Assembly (NCBI GenBank): GCA_947441615.1 | Contig: CANEUH010000025.1 | Coordinates: 1-57,172, forward strand | Source of the DNA: Bacteriovoracaceae bacterium | Lineage (GTDB): Bacteria; Bdellovibrionota; Bacteriovoracia; Bacteriovoracales; Bacteriovoracaceae | Reading direction: 5' to 3' | Length of the DNA stretch: 57,172 bases | Shown here: piece by piece, positions 18,721-27,259 of the stretch | Position numbering within the stretch: position 1 is the first letter of the stretch | How the letters are laid out: every line of letters begins with the position of its first letter | Notes under the pieces: generated by a model | Database searches by the model: none | Told to the model about the DNA's origin: nothing | Seen by the model: only the letters and a program-made list of their open reading frames with translations | Program-made: the position numbers and the translations under genes

Positions 18721-19265
18721 TTTCTTAACCAGTGACATGTATATCCATTGGGATTTTTCTGCAAATAGTCCTGATGATACTCTTCTGCCAGATAAAATTT
18801 GGTTGCCTCAATGACTTCTGTCACTACGGGTTTAGGCCACTTTTTAGAATCGTTAATCTTTTTAATCATCTCAAGAGCGATTTGTTTTTGTTCTTTTGAA
18901 TGATAAAATATAACAGACCTATATTGAGTTCCCTTGTCATTTCCCTGCTGGTTAACCGTTGTTGGATCATGCATTCTAAAAAAATAACTTAAAAGTTCAG
19001 AGTAAGAGAGTTGGGAAGGATCAAATTCAACTTGAATCGATTCAGCATGATTTGATGTTCCCAGTTTTACAATATTATAATTTGGGTTATCGATTCTTCC
19101 TCCTGTATACCCGACATTTGTATTAGTCACACCAGGAATTTTCCTGATTATTTCTTCCATTCCCCAAAAGCATCCACCGGCCAGTGTCGCAATTTCTTTT
19201 TTCATGACTTTTGCCCCTATAGTATTCGAAAAGAAGATCAATAAAATAAGTAAGTACTTTTTCAT
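18717..19265 (-). CDS. msrA: Peptide-methionine (S)-S-oxide reductase, exported
   Basis: Start placed at the second Met of the frame (19265), where a signal peptide begins (MKKYLLILLIFFSNTIGAK); 182 residues. The catalytic motif is GGCFWGMEE with Cys32, followed by NVGYTGG and the usual HQDYLQKNP segment near the end. A C-terminal Cys (YTCHWLRN) may serve as the recycling thiol. It repairs oxidised methionine, here probably in the periplasm. The overlap with the convergent response regulator is 4 bp. Confidence 0.92.
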   Translation of the reverse strand: MKKYLLILLIFFSNTIGAKVMKKEIATLAGGCFWGMEEIIRKIPGVTNTNVGYTGGRIDNPNYNIVKLGTSNHAESIQVEFDPSQLSYSELLSYFFRMHDPTTVNQQGNDKGTQYRSVIFYHSKEQKQIALEMIKKINDSKKWPKPVVTEVIEATKFYLAEEYHQDYLQKNPNGYTCHWLRN

Positions 19266-19345
19266 AAGTCTATCTTCTATGATTTTACAAGAAGAGGTCA
19301 ATTTGTTCTGGACCTAATTTTTATGATTAATGTTATACTTTTCTT

Positions 19346-20221
19346 ATGAATGAAAAAGGACCTGAAGGATTTGAAGCTTTTTACTCTTCAATGTATGGGG
19401 AGAGGTGGCCTCGTTTAAAGGAAGCACTTCTAGCTCCAAAAAAACATGTTGCGGTTATCAATCCATTCAGTAAATTTCATTTTAAGGATTCCCCTGTACA
19501 CATCACCGGTGTTTCTTTTGATCACGATGTTCGAGATCATTTTCCTCAACCTGAAAAGACGGAAGAGGGTTACTTTAATTATTATCTTTTGGATGCCGCC
19601 AGTATTCTCCCTGTTGAGGCACTAGACCTTCATCCTGGTGAAAAATTAGTGGACCTATGTGCTGCTCCAGGGGGAAAGAGCTTTCTTTGCGCTCTCAAGT
19701 TAAAAAATCAAGGTCTACTTGTCTCTAATGATAGATCTGCTGCAAGACGAGCTCGCATTCATAGAATCTTTGACGACTATCTTCCAAAATCTGAGCAAAA
19801 TAATCACACGATCACAGGCCATGATGCTACAAAATGGAGCCTCTACCAGAAATCAATTTATGATAAAGTTTTATTAGATGCTCCTTGTTCATCGGAACGA
19901 CATGTCTTGGAAGACTCAAAAGAATTATCCCTATGGGCCCCTGGAAGGACAAAGGCGATAGCTGTTTCTCAGTTTGCTATGCTTGCTTCAGCTTTGGATA
20001 TCGTAAAAATTGGAGGAACAATTGTTTACTCAACCTGTGCTCTTTCCCAATTAGAAAATGATGACATCATTAAAAAGCTTTACCAAAAGCGTGACGGTAG
20101 ATTTGAACTTATAAGAAAGGAGTTTCCTTTTGGTGAGCCTACAGAATTTGGATGGCAAGTGCTTCCGGATACAACTGGTTGGGGACCATTTTATCTTGCG
20201 ATGGTTAAGAGAATTAAGTAA
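19346..20221 (+). CDS. RNA 5-methylcytosine methyltransferase (NSUN/RsmB family)
   Basis: 291 residues. SAM-binding motif DLCAAPGGKS (about 103-112), the motif IV cysteine in DAPCSS (Cys181) and the motif VI cysteine in YSTCALS (Cys231) define an RNA m5C methyltransferase. It lacks the N-terminal NusB-like or PUA domain of RsmB/RsmF, so it is nearest to compact NSUN4-like enzymes; rRNA is the likely substrate. No Shine-Dalgarno is visible; TATACT ends exactly 6 nt before the ATG, pointing to a leaderless mRNA. Its stop codon abuts that of convergent ung. Confidence 0.88.
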   Translation: MNEKGPEGFEAFYSSMYGERWPRLKEALLAPKKHVAVINPFSKFHFKDSPVHITGVSFDHDVRDHFPQPEKTEEGYFNYYLLDAASILPVEALDLHPGEKLVDLCAAPGGKSFLCALKLKNQGLLVSNDRSAARRARIHRIFDDYLPKSEQNNHTITGHDATKWSLYQKSIYDKVLLDAPCSSERHVLEDSKELSLWAPGRTKAIAVSQFAMLASALDIVKIGGTIVYSTCALSQLENDDIIKKLYQKRDGRFELIRKEFPFGEPTEFGWQVLPDTTGWGPFYLAMVKRIK

Positions 20222-20893
20222 TTAAAGTGACCAATTGATTTCTTCTTTACCATTTTCATCTAAATACTTATTTGTTTTTGAAAAAGGCTTAGATCCTAAA
20301 AATCCTCGATAAAATGATAGGGGAGATGGATGAACGCTCTTTATAACGAAATGTTTTGTCTCATCTACCTTAGAGGCTTTCTTTTGAGCAGGACCACCCC
20401 ATAGAATAAAGACGAGATTGTTTTTTTTCTCATTCAGGACTTCAATAATCTTATCAGTGAATTGTTCCCACCCTTTTCCATGGTGACTTCCAGCTTCTCC
20501 AGCTTCAACAGTTAAGACAGAGTTTAAAAGAAGAACTCCGTCCCTGGCCCAAGGTTCTAAATGTCCATGTTGGGGTGGATCTATCTTGAGGTCATCCTTT
20601 AATTCTTTAAAGATATTGACTAGGGATGGGGGTATTTTAATACCCTTCTTAACTGAAAAACAAAGTCCATGGGCCTGACCTGCACCATGGTAGGGGTCTT
20701 GACCAAGAATCACAACTTTGACTTTTTCAAATGGTGTGAGTTTGAAGGCCTCAAATATCTCATTATCCTCAGGATAAATTATTTTCCCCTTTGACCGTTC
20801 ACTTTGTATAAAATTGACTAGTCCAATCATGTAGGACTTTTCCATTTCCTTAAGTAAGTAGGGGGACCAAGAATCCGGAATCTTATATTTCAT
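20222..20893 (-). CDS. ung: Uracil-DNA glycosylase (family 1)
   Basis: 223 residues, the usual family length. The water-activating motif GQDPYHG carries Asp66 and the HPSPLSFYRG motif carries His188. It removes uracil from DNA as the first step of base-excision repair in the cytoplasm. The ATG has no ribosome site; GACAAT lies exactly 6 nt upstream and TTGGCC 18 bp before that, so the mRNA may be leaderless. It shares a 76-bp divergent promoter region with the exonuclease gene. Confidence 0.97.
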   Translation of the reverse strand: MKYKIPDSWSPYLLKEMEKSYMIGLVNFIQSERSKGKIIYPEDNEIFEAFKLTPFEKVKVVILGQDPYHGAGQAHGLCFSVKKGIKIPPSLVNIFKELKDDLKIDPPQHGHLEPWARDGVLLLNSVLTVEAGEAGSHHGKGWEQFTDKIIEVLNEKKNNLVFILWGGPAQKKASKVDETKHFVIKSVHPSPLSFYRGFLGSKPFSKTNKYLDENGKEEINWSL

Positions 20894-20899
20894 TTAGAA

Positions 20900-20963
20900 A
20901 TTGTCGTCTAATTTGGATATTTTGGCCAAGAACTTGGCCTAAGGGTGATTTATTACGTAAAAT
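20900..20963. promoter_or_regulatory. Divergent promoter pair, both predicted leaderless (ung / exonuclease)
   Basis: Plus strand: TTGGCC (20934-20939), 18 bp, TAAAAT (20958-20963), 6 nt, ATG at 20970. Minus strand: TTGGCC (complement of 20924-20929), 18 bp, GACAAT (complement of 20900-20905), 6 nt, ATG at 20893. The two identical -35 hexamers face away from each other 4 bp apart. Neither gene has a Shine-Dalgarno. Confidence 0.65.
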
Positions 20964-20969
20964 GACTTT

Positions 20970-22256
20970 ATGGGCCCTAAGAGGTATGTCATTTGTGATA
21001 TTGAGGCAACAGGACTTGATAGCGATCGCGACCTGATTGAGATTGCTCTTATTACATGGGAAGAAGATAGAATTATAGAAGTTTATGAAACACTCATTAA
21101 TCCCATGAGACCAGTCCCTGAATTTATTTCAAATTTAACATCAATATCGAATCGTGATTTAAAAGAAGCTCCAAAATTTTATGAAGTCGCCGACGCCATA
21201 CGGATGAGGCTTGATGGAGCAGTCTTTGTTTCCCATAACACTGAATTTGATCTGGGTCTTTTAAGAAAAAAATTTCAAGAAATGGGACAAGAGTTAAAGG
21301 TTAAAAACTTTTGTACCTTAAAGGTTGCTCAACTCGAGATTCCAGGTCTCTCAAATTATAATCTGGATGCTCTTTGTAATTTTTTTCATATAAAAATCAC
21401 TGACCGTCATCGGGCCATTGGAGATGCTAAAGCGACACTTCATCTTTTTAAAGAGTTAATGCAATTAAGATTAAAAGTTTACCCAAAGATATTGTTTCTC
21501 CCGCACCATGAAAAATCCTTAAAAAATGTTCCCCATAAGGCGGGTCTCCTTTACTTTAAAAACGACCAAAATAAAGTGATTCGGATGGAAGCCTGTTTTG
21601 ATTTAGAGAAGACGGGACGAGAGCTTTTAACTGTTAATGAAGCAAATAGAGATTTATTGATTAATACGAAGAGTATTGATTGTGAAGTGACAGGCTCGGC
21701 GTTGATTGCTGAGTATAAAAAACTCTTATTTTACCCTTATCGGCCCCATTGGGTGGTTGTTATTGAAAAAGACGTTAATGGTGAAAATTTCTTTAAAGTT
21801 ATGCCTTATAAAAAAGACCTAAATGGTCTTTGGTTTTTTAAAAATTTTATCGATGCCAGAAATAAAGTTAGGCAACTTGAAAAAGAGTTATTGTCCGATC
21901 GATTTATTTATCGCGATAGTGCAGTTTCTAAAGAAGAGATTTTAAAGCATAACCATAGAATTGAAAAACTCTCAAAAGAAGCTAAGTTCCCATCGGAGAA
22001 TCTTGTGATTGTTGGAGAAGGTCGTCATCTGGGTGAAAAATCTATTGTTGTCGTAAAAAATAATCATGTTCTTGGTTATGGATATGCTGAAGCTGGAGAA
22101 GATGAAATATTTTCTAATCCTGAGAGCTTTATTAAACGTAGATTTTTTCATCATTTGGGAGTCGATCTTGCGACCAAAAGATATATTAGAATTTTAAAAA
22201 ATAGCCGTCAGAAAACAGAGTCTTGGAGAAGTATGTCAGCAGTAGAGTCTGTCTGA
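20970..22256 (+). CDS. DEDDh 3'-5' exonuclease (DnaQ-like) with long C-terminal extension
   Basis: 428 residues. The N-terminal ~165 residues are a DnaQ-type exonuclease: Exo I CDIEATGLD, Exo II VSHNTEFDLGLL and Exo III HRAIGDAKATLHLF (His and Asp of DEDDh). The C-terminal ~260 residues resemble the UvrC-associated extension of epsilon/UvrC-like proteins in layout but show no GIY-YIG or UvrC motif, so that part is unassigned. Role probably DNA repair or proofreading. The ATG is 6 nt after TAAAAT with no Shine-Dalgarno. It shares a divergent promoter with ung, another repair gene. Confidence 0.85.
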   Translation: MGPKRYVICDIEATGLDSDRDLIEIALITWEEDRIIEVYETLINPMRPVPEFISNLTSISNRDLKEAPKFYEVADAIRMRLDGAVFVSHNTEFDLGLLRKKFQEMGQELKVKNFCTLKVAQLEIPGLSNYNLDALCNFFHIKITDRHRAIGDAKATLHLFKELMQLRLKVYPKILFLPHHEKSLKNVPHKAGLLYFKNDQNKVIRMEACFDLEKTGRELLTVNEANRDLLINTKSIDCEVTGSALIAEYKKLLFYPYRPHWVVVIEKDVNGENFFKVMPYKKDLNGLWFFKNFIDARNKVRQLEKELLSDRFIYRDSAVSKEEILKHNHRIEKLSKEAKFPSENLVIVGEGRHLGEKSIVVVKNNHVLGYGYAEAGEDEIFSNPESFIKRRFFHHLGVDLATKRYIRILKNSRQKTESWRSMSAVESV

Positions 22257-22326
22257 GAATGGTGAAAAAGATCTGACTTACAAAACCACAGAACTCAGAT
22301 ATAGTGTCCTTAACTTGGAGATAACG

Positions 22327-22770
22327 ATGAACCCAAAAAATTTCAAATCAACAAAGCGTTTTACTGGCTTCCCATGTACCCATAGGCAATGGCGGGCCGA
22401 ATCACACTGTAAGTTTGTTCATGGTTATTCCCGTGAGTTTTATTTTGAATTTGCAGCAAACGAACTTACGAAAGAAGGCTGGGTCGTGGATTTTGGGGGG
22501 ATTAAAGAAATTAAGACGTGGTTAGAATACACTTTTGATCATACTTTTTTAGCTGCTCAAGATGATCCACAGCTAGAAGCATTTAAAAAGTTAGATAAAG
22601 AAGGGGCACTCCAGCTTCGAATTCTCCCTAATCCAGGAATGGAAGGTACTGCTCAGTATGTTTTTGAAGAAGCCTCTAAAATCTTAAAAAAGCTTTTTGG
22701 AGAGCGCGCCTGGATTACTCTTGTTCAAGTTTCTGAAAATGAAAAGAATTCTGCGATCTATATTCCATGA
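22327..22770 (+). CDS. 6-carboxy/pyruvoyl-tetrahydropterin synthase family protein (QueD-like)
   Basis: 147 residues from the ATG that follows GGAG by 6 nt; an in-frame TTG at 22315 would swallow that site. The zinc-site pattern of the family is visible as CTHRQWRAESHCKFVHGYSREF, and VVDFGGIKEIKTWLEYTFDHTFL matches the later conserved block with its catalytic His. QueD makes the pterin-like precursor of queuosine and 7-deazaguanine; PTPS makes biopterin precursors. No other queuosine gene is in the window, so the exact reaction stays open. It overlaps the convergent hypothetical by 13 bp. Confidence 0.8.
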   Translation: MNPKNFKSTKRFTGFPCTHRQWRAESHCKFVHGYSREFYFEFAANELTKEGWVVDFGGIKEIKTWLEYTFDHTFLAAQDDPQLEAFKKLDKEGALQLRILPNPGMEGTAQYVFEEASKILKKLFGERAWITLVQVSENEKNSAIYIP

Positions 22771-23711
22771 GCTTTTGGGATGTAATGTGAATTGAGATGT
22801 CTTTCCGTGGCAATTGGTGTCTGGATGAAGGTCTTTAGCCAATTGAGAATCTCTCTGTCCATTTCTTCAGGTATATATAGCTGGGTATTCAGTAGGTTGA
22901 GTTCTCTTGGTGCGTTTATGACTTTAGACCATTCATTGAAATAATCCTCATTAAAATAATGGATCATGGCAGACTTTAGACATTTTAAAAGATGAATAGC
23001 GTAGGCGTTCATGTCTGAGATGAGATACTCAAATTCTCCAGCAAATTTTTCATTAGATAAATCAAAATAATCAAAAGATTTATGGAGAAGACCATAAAAT
23101 CCGAGTTGTCCCTCAAAACTATCGTTATGATAGTAAAAATGGTCTGCGTGAATCAAATCATGCATAGTAAAACTTAGAGAATCTCGCTCTCCTAGGATAT
23201 AGTTTTCAATTCGATTATCGCTTATTGTGGTGACACATCTTCTTCCAACAATTTGTTGATTTAAGACTTCCCTGGGTCTTGGAATCCGAAACATGAGTTC
23301 AAGCCCATAATTTCCATTGGCCCATTCGACAACTGCTCGATTGACTGAACTTGGAGTTGATCTAAATGTATACTGAGCGAATAAATCTAGAACACTTAAA
23401 TCCTTTTGAAGCCTCTTTGAGATGTTTGAATCAAAATGAAATGGCAGCTCATTCCATCTTTTACCTGGAATCATTTGAGATTTCTTGTGCGCTCCTAAAA
23501 ATGTATTTGGGAACCGGTGTGCAAGAAAAACAAGCATATAAGATGCTGTGAATTCGACATCTGAGATTTCTTGAGATTGATGTAGATCAAGAAATGGTGC
23601 GATGTTGGAAAGGATTTTAGATCCTTCTTCTTGAAGGAGATTTTCCGATACAAGCTTCTTTTTAAACCTACCGGAACGTGATGATGATTTATTAGGTAAA
23701 ACTGAGTTCAT
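22758..23711 (-). CDS. Conserved-looking hypothetical protein, 317 residues
   Basis: Start set at 23711 (MNSVLPNKSSS), because the longer frame to 23801 would overlap the ribosome site and start of the divergent small gene. The N-terminus is basic and low-complexity (NKSSSRSGRFKKK), followed by a helical globular domain. A His/Asp cluster, MHDLIHADHFYYHND, could bind a metal. No signal peptide and no family recognised. A role in the cytoplasm is likely. No Shine-Dalgarno is evident. Confidence 0.6.
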   Translation of the reverse strand: MNSVLPNKSSSRSGRFKKKLVSENLLQEEGSKILSNIAPFLDLHQSQEISDVEFTASYMLVFLAHRFPNTFLGAHKKSQMIPGKRWNELPFHFDSNISKRLQKDLSVLDLFAQYTFRSTPSSVNRAVVEWANGNYGLELMFRIPRPREVLNQQIVGRRCVTTISDNRIENYILGERDSLSFTMHDLIHADHFYYHNDSFEGQLGFYGLLHKSFDYFDLSNEKFAGEFEYLISDMNAYAIHLLKCLKSAMIHYFNEDYFNEWSKVINAPRELNLLNTQLYIPEEMDREILNWLKTFIQTPIATERHLNSHYIPKAHGI

Positions 23712-23748
23712 AGTGTAACATTTAACATAGTAACCTAAGGAGGGGAAT

Positions 23749-23985
23749 ATGAATTGGGACACTTTGGAAAGAGTGTGGGTGAATTCTGGACGTAACAACA
23801 ATGTAAAAGTACGTTTTAATGATTGGAACCATCAAATTAAGTATTTTACGATTCTCGGTGAAAGCTCTGACGGTAAGCGACTAATTGGGACCTTAGATAA
23901 TGGGGAAAAAATGAGCTACTCGAAAAATTCAAAAGGGTGGTCACTTTATTCAAAAGAAGATGAGTTTCGTCCTCGTGCAGTTTAG
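23749..23985 (+). CDS. Small hypothetical protein, 78 residues
   Basis: An excellent AAGGAGG site precedes the ATG. The chain is beta-rich and aromatic (MNWDTLERVWVNSGRNNNVKV, NGEKMSYSKNSKGWSLYSKEDEFRP) and looks like a single small fold; there is no signal or membrane segment. Family not recognised. It diverges from the 317-residue hypothetical across 37 bp and ends in a 4-bp overlap with the convergent hotdog gene. Confidence 0.7.
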   Translation: MNWDTLERVWVNSGRNNNVKVRFNDWNHQIKYFTILGESSDGKRLIGTLDNGEKMSYSKNSKGWSLYSKEDEFRPRAV

Positions 23986-24443
23986 CCTTTTTTTCTAATA
24001 TATAGAACTTTATCGACGTCGGCGATTAATTTCCCGGCGTCGTCTTTGACTTCAACTTTAAAGACATAATCCATTTTATTTTGAGTTTCTAAAGTTTTCT
24101 TGATTTCGTTTAAATGTTCATCTGTAAGATGAAATTCTGCAGTAACTTTGCCCTTCCCTGGTTTTCTAAAGTTAATGGTCGCTGCCTTATCCCAAACAAT
24201 ATAATCTTTTCCAAGATTTTTAATAAGCATGAGCATGTACCATGGATCTACCATTGCATAAAGGGATCCACCAAATTGTGTTCCCATATAATTTCTATTA
24301 TAAAAAGTGAGTTTCATCGAGACCCTTGCCTGCCTGAAATCTTTACTCATCTTTTCTAATTTTACTCCCGCGCCAAGAAAGGGGCCGTAGAAGTTGATGA
24401 GTTTTTCTAAAAAGCGCTGACGTAATTCAAAAGTATTTATCAT
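23982..24443 (-). CDS. Hotdog-fold thioesterase-like protein (DUF4442 type)
   Basis: 153 residues of the DUF4442/YiiD-C hotdog type: NRNYMGTQFGGSLYAMVDPWYMLML is the helix-bearing core, with KAATINFRKPGKGKVTAEF as following strands. Likely acts on acyl thioesters. It is the third gene of a minus-strand operon (TetR, PaaI-like, this gene), each joined by a 4-bp start/stop overlap, so expression should follow the TetR promoter. Substrate unknown. Confidence 0.8.
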   Translation of the reverse strand: MINTFELRQRFLEKLINFYGPFLGAGVKLEKMSKDFRQARVSMKLTFYNRNYMGTQFGGSLYAMVDPWYMLMLIKNLGKDYIVWDKAATINFRKPGKGKVTAEFHLTDEHLNEIKKTLETQNKMDYVFKVEVKDDAGKLIADVDKVLYIRKKG

Positions 24444-24865
24444 AAAACCTTCACATGAGTTTCTGCGTGTGCAATGAGATCACCACTTGGGGATTTTACA
24501 TCTGCCCTCATGAAGATGAAATTCTTTGTTTTTTTTAAGACAATTGCTTCAATCATACAAAAGATCATCTCTTCCTTAAAGGAACCTAAGAAGGATAAAT
24601 TCATGGATAAGGTCATGCAAGGACCCTCGGCTGTCATATAGGAGAGTGGGCCAAACACTTCATCTATGCAAGCTCCAAGCATCCCACCCTGATAAAGTCC
24701 CACAGGATTAGTGAATCGCTTTTGAAAGGGAACTTTGGCGACCATTTTTTGACCAGGTAGAATCTCAATATACTCCAATCCCAATTCACTTAAAGTGGGT
24801 GGAGGAAGTGTTAGATTCCCTGGAAATTCATTTAATTTTTTTAACCATTTTTCATGAATTGTCAT
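24440..24865 (-). CDS. PaaI-type hotdog thioesterase
   Basis: 141 residues. The hotdog core reads TNPVGLYQGGMLGACIDEVFGPLSYM, with Asp in the central helix as in PaaI-like thioesterases, then MTLSMNLSFLGSF and ADVKSPSGDLIAHAETHVKVL. It probably hydrolyses acyl-CoA. Its start overlaps the TetR stop by 4 bp and its stop overlaps the next start by 4 bp, giving tight translational coupling. It is one of three hotdog proteins under the same TetR-controlled divergent region. Confidence 0.85.
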   Translation of the reverse strand: MTIHEKWLKKLNEFPGNLTLPPPTLSELGLEYIEILPGQKMVAKVPFQKRFTNPVGLYQGGMLGACIDEVFGPLSYMTAEGPCMTLSMNLSFLGSFKEEMIFCMIEAIVLKKTKNFIFMRADVKSPSGDLIAHAETHVKVL

Positions 24866-25410
24866 TTTTTGATACTCTTTAAATATAGTTTTAAATTTTG
24901 TGTGACGAGTTCGGGATTATCATTAATCCTAGCAAGCTGTATACTTCCTTGAATGAGCGCCATTGTCCCAATTACGGCATCTTGCTTGGGGATCTTCACT
25001 TCAATTTGTTTAAATTGTTTTGATAACCAAGATTTTTGTAGTTCATGAAGATTTTTTATTTCAATTTGAAGTTCAGGCTCAACGAGGTGCCACTCAAGAC
25101 TTAAGGCACCAACAGGACAGACTCTTTTTTTCTCACAGATCCAAGTTTGAAGTTTTTTAACATAGTTTGTAATTTGTTTTTCTGGTGTTAGGTCTTCGTA
25201 TTTTTTTGTCCAAGAGACAAAGGCCTCTTGGTAGAACCGGTAGAGCTCTATGGCGAGAATCTTTTTAGATGGATAGTGGTGGAAGAGGCTTGCTTTCTTT
25301 ATGTTTAGTGATTCTGCCAATTCCTGTAGACTAAAGCCATTGAGGCCTTTCGCCAAAACCATTCGACTCGCTTCATGTAAAACCTGAGTCTTAGTTGAAT
25401 TGTTAGACAT
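24862..25410 (-). CDS. TetR-family repressor of a fatty-acid gene cluster
   Basis: 182 residues. The N-terminal helix-turn-helix reads LNGFSLQELAESLNIKKASLFHHYPSKKILAIELY, characteristic of TetR proteins; the C-terminal domain should bind an effector. It is divergent from a thiolase gene, with a palindromic operator placed in its own promoter spacer, which predicts autorepression and joint control of both transcripts. Thioesterase and thiolase neighbours suggest an acyl-CoA or fatty-acid ligand (FadR/PsrA-like behaviour). The effector is inferred, not seen. Confidence 0.92.
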   Translation of the reverse strand: MSNNSTKTQVLHEASRMVLAKGLNGFSLQELAESLNIKKASLFHHYPSKKILAIELYRFYQEAFVSWTKKYEDLTPEKQITNYVKKLQTWICEKKRVCPVGALSLEWHLVEPELQIEIKNLHELQKSWLSKQFKQIEVKIPKQDAVIGTMALIQGSIQLARINDNPELVTQNLKLYLKSIKK

Positions 25411-25461
25411 AAACCCTTTTTGATGTATAATATATTAACCTACCGACCGGTAGGTTGTCAA
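25403..25461. promoter_or_regulatory. Divergent promoters with palindromic TetR operator
   Basis: Operator AACCTACCGACCGGTAGGTT at 25437-25456 has perfect 9-bp arms around AC. Plus promoter for the thiolase: TTAGAC (25403-25408), 17 bp, TATAAT (25426-25431), so the operator covers its start point. Minus promoter for tetR: TTGACA (complement of 25456-25461), 18 bp, TAATAT (complement of 25432-25437), so the operator fills the spacer. Confidence 0.88.
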
Positions 25462-25471
25462 CGAGGGGATT

Positions 25472-26737
25472 ATGAAAAAAGTGGCAATCATTTGTGGCTC
25501 AAGAACACCGTTTGTAAAATCTATGACTCACTTTCAAGGGAGTTCCAATCAGGATTTATTGAGTTCCGCTCTCAATGATTTAGTTTCAAAGACGAGATTA
25601 GAAGGAAAAACATTGGGTGATGTGATTCTTGGGACAGTCATGAATCACCCATTTGATTGGAATTTATCTAGGGAAGTCGTTTTAGGTAGTCAATTATCAC
25701 CAGAAACACCCGGTTTAAATATTCAGCGCGCCTGCGGAACAGGACTTGAGGCAGTGAATCTCATCGCTTTAAAAATCACTTCTGGTCAGATTGAGGCCGG
25801 GATTGCCGGAGGGTCAGATACTAATTCGGATATTCCATTAATTGGTCAGAGAAAACTTACTCATTGGTTAATTAAATTACAAAATGCAAAATCAATTGGG
25901 GAAAAGTTAAAAATTATTTCTAGCTTTAACCCTAAGCTTTTAAAACCTCAAATTCCCGCAGTGAAAGAGCCTCGGACTGGGCTCTCGATGGGTGAACACA
26001 CGGAACTTATGGTTAAAGATTGGAAAATTGCCAGAGAGGAGCAGGATCAAATTGCTTTTGACTCTCATCAAAAAGCAGCAAAGGCGTATGATGAGGGGTT
26101 TCATAATGATTTAGTTGTCCCATTTAAAAAGATCTCAAGAGATATCCTTGTTAGAAAAGATACGACCATCGAAAAGCTTTCCAAATTAAAACCGGCCTTT
26201 GACAAATCCTCTTCTGGTACACTCACGGCGGGAAATTCAACTCCATTAACCGATGGCGCTTCAGTAGTACTTTTATCAAGTGAAGAATGGGCGAGACAAA
26301 ATGAACTAGAAGTAATGGCCTATTTTAAAGATAGTGAAGTCGCTGCTATTGATTTCATCCATGGAGGTGGACTTTTGATGGCACCAACAGTTGCTGTTTC
26401 CCGTTTACTCCAGAGAAATAACTTAACTCTTCAGGATTTTGATTTTTACGAAATTCATGAAGCTTTTGCTGGACAAGTGTTATGTACACTCAAGGCATTT
26501 GAGGACCCTCTATATTGTAAAAATGTTTTGGGGCGAGATAAGGCGATGGGAAGTATCGATAGAACTAAAATGAATGTTAAAGGGGGAAGCCTAGCACGTG
26601 GTCATCCCTTTGCTGCGACTGGCGGTAGAATTGTTGCTTCGGCCGCAAAAATGTTAAAACAAAAAGGTAGTGGTAGAGTTCTCATTTCAATTTGTACCGC
26701 AGGTGGTATGGGAATTGCCGCTATTATTGAGAGGTAA
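25472..26737 (+). CDS. Acetyl-CoA acyltransferase (thiolase, FadI-like)
   Basis: 421 residues with the thiolase active sites: nucleophilic Cys in QRACGTGLEAVNL, the HEAFAGQ motif, GHPFAATGGRIV and the proton-transfer Cys in CTAGGMG. The GHPFAATG spelling and length resemble FadI, the alpha-proteobacterial-type/anaerobic beta-oxidation thiolase. It cleaves 3-ketoacyl-CoA to acetyl-CoA. It is divergent from tetR across the operator, has a GAGGGG site, and precedes a thioesterase by 2 bp. A second thiolase (FadA-type) lies at 47699, so this one probably serves different substrates or conditions. Confidence 0.92.
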   Translation: MKKVAIICGSRTPFVKSMTHFQGSSNQDLLSSALNDLVSKTRLEGKTLGDVILGTVMNHPFDWNLSREVVLGSQLSPETPGLNIQRACGTGLEAVNLIALKITSGQIEAGIAGGSDTNSDIPLIGQRKLTHWLIKLQNAKSIGEKLKIISSFNPKLLKPQIPAVKEPRTGLSMGEHTELMVKDWKIAREEQDQIAFDSHQKAAKAYDEGFHNDLVVPFKKISRDILVRKDTTIEKLSKLKPAFDKSSSGTLTAGNSTPLTDGASVVLLSSEEWARQNELEVMAYFKDSEVAAIDFIHGGGLLMAPTVAVSRLLQRNNLTLQDFDFYEIHEAFAGQVLCTLKAFEDPLYCKNVLGRDKAMGSIDRTKMNVKGGSLARGHPFAATGGRIVASAAKMLKQKGSGRVLISICTAGGMGIAAIIER

Positions 26738-26739
26738 TT

Positions 26740-27258
26740 ATGCATATGTTACTTAGAACGATACTTATCTTTTTAAAAAAACCTTTTCTAGTACCAAGTA
26801 AATTTGGTGATAAGACTACAGTTTCAATGAGAGTATTACCTAATGATTTGGACCTCATGTGGCATGTAAATAATGGCATTTACTTTTCCTACATGGATTT
26901 TGGTCGTTGGGATTCTATTTTCCGCATGGGAGCATTTGATAAAATTAGAAAAGCTGGTTGGTATTTTGTTGTAGCAAGTGAAACGATGAAGTTTAAAAAA
27001 TCACTTAAGCTTTGGGATAAGTTTGAGCTCGAAACTCACATTAAAGGACATGATGAGAGATACTTCTTTGTTCATCAGAAATTTACTCTTAAAGGTGAGC
27101 TCGTGGCGACTGGACTTGTGAAGGTAAGGTTTCTAAAGCATAGTGGTGGAACAGTTCCTACTGAAGAAGTAGTTGCTCTTTTTGAAGGGCATAAGTTTGA
27201 AGATACAAAAGAGCTCGCGGAAGATCTCTACGTCTTAGAAAGTAAATACCTGATATGA
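26740..27258 (+). CDS. 4HBT-like acyl-CoA thioesterase (THEM6-like)
   Basis: 172 residues. After a short hydrophobic N-terminus the hotdog fold shows MRVLPNDLDLMWHVNNGIYFSYMDFGRWD, with the Asp and His/Asn-Asn pattern of 4-hydroxybenzoyl-CoA thioesterase relatives, and FKKSLKLWDKFELETHIKG. It starts 2 bp after the thiolase stop, so it is under the TetR operator. It is the third hotdog protein of the cluster. Confidence 0.85.
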   Translation: MHMLLRTILIFLKKPFLVPSKFGDKTTVSMRVLPNDLDLMWHVNNGIYFSYMDFGRWDSIFRMGAFDKIRKAGWYFVVASETMKFKKSLKLWDKFELETHIKGHDERYFFVHQKFTLKGELVATGLVKVRFLKHSGGTVPTEEVVALFEGHKFEDTKELAEDLYVLESKYLI

Positions 27259-27259
27259 A

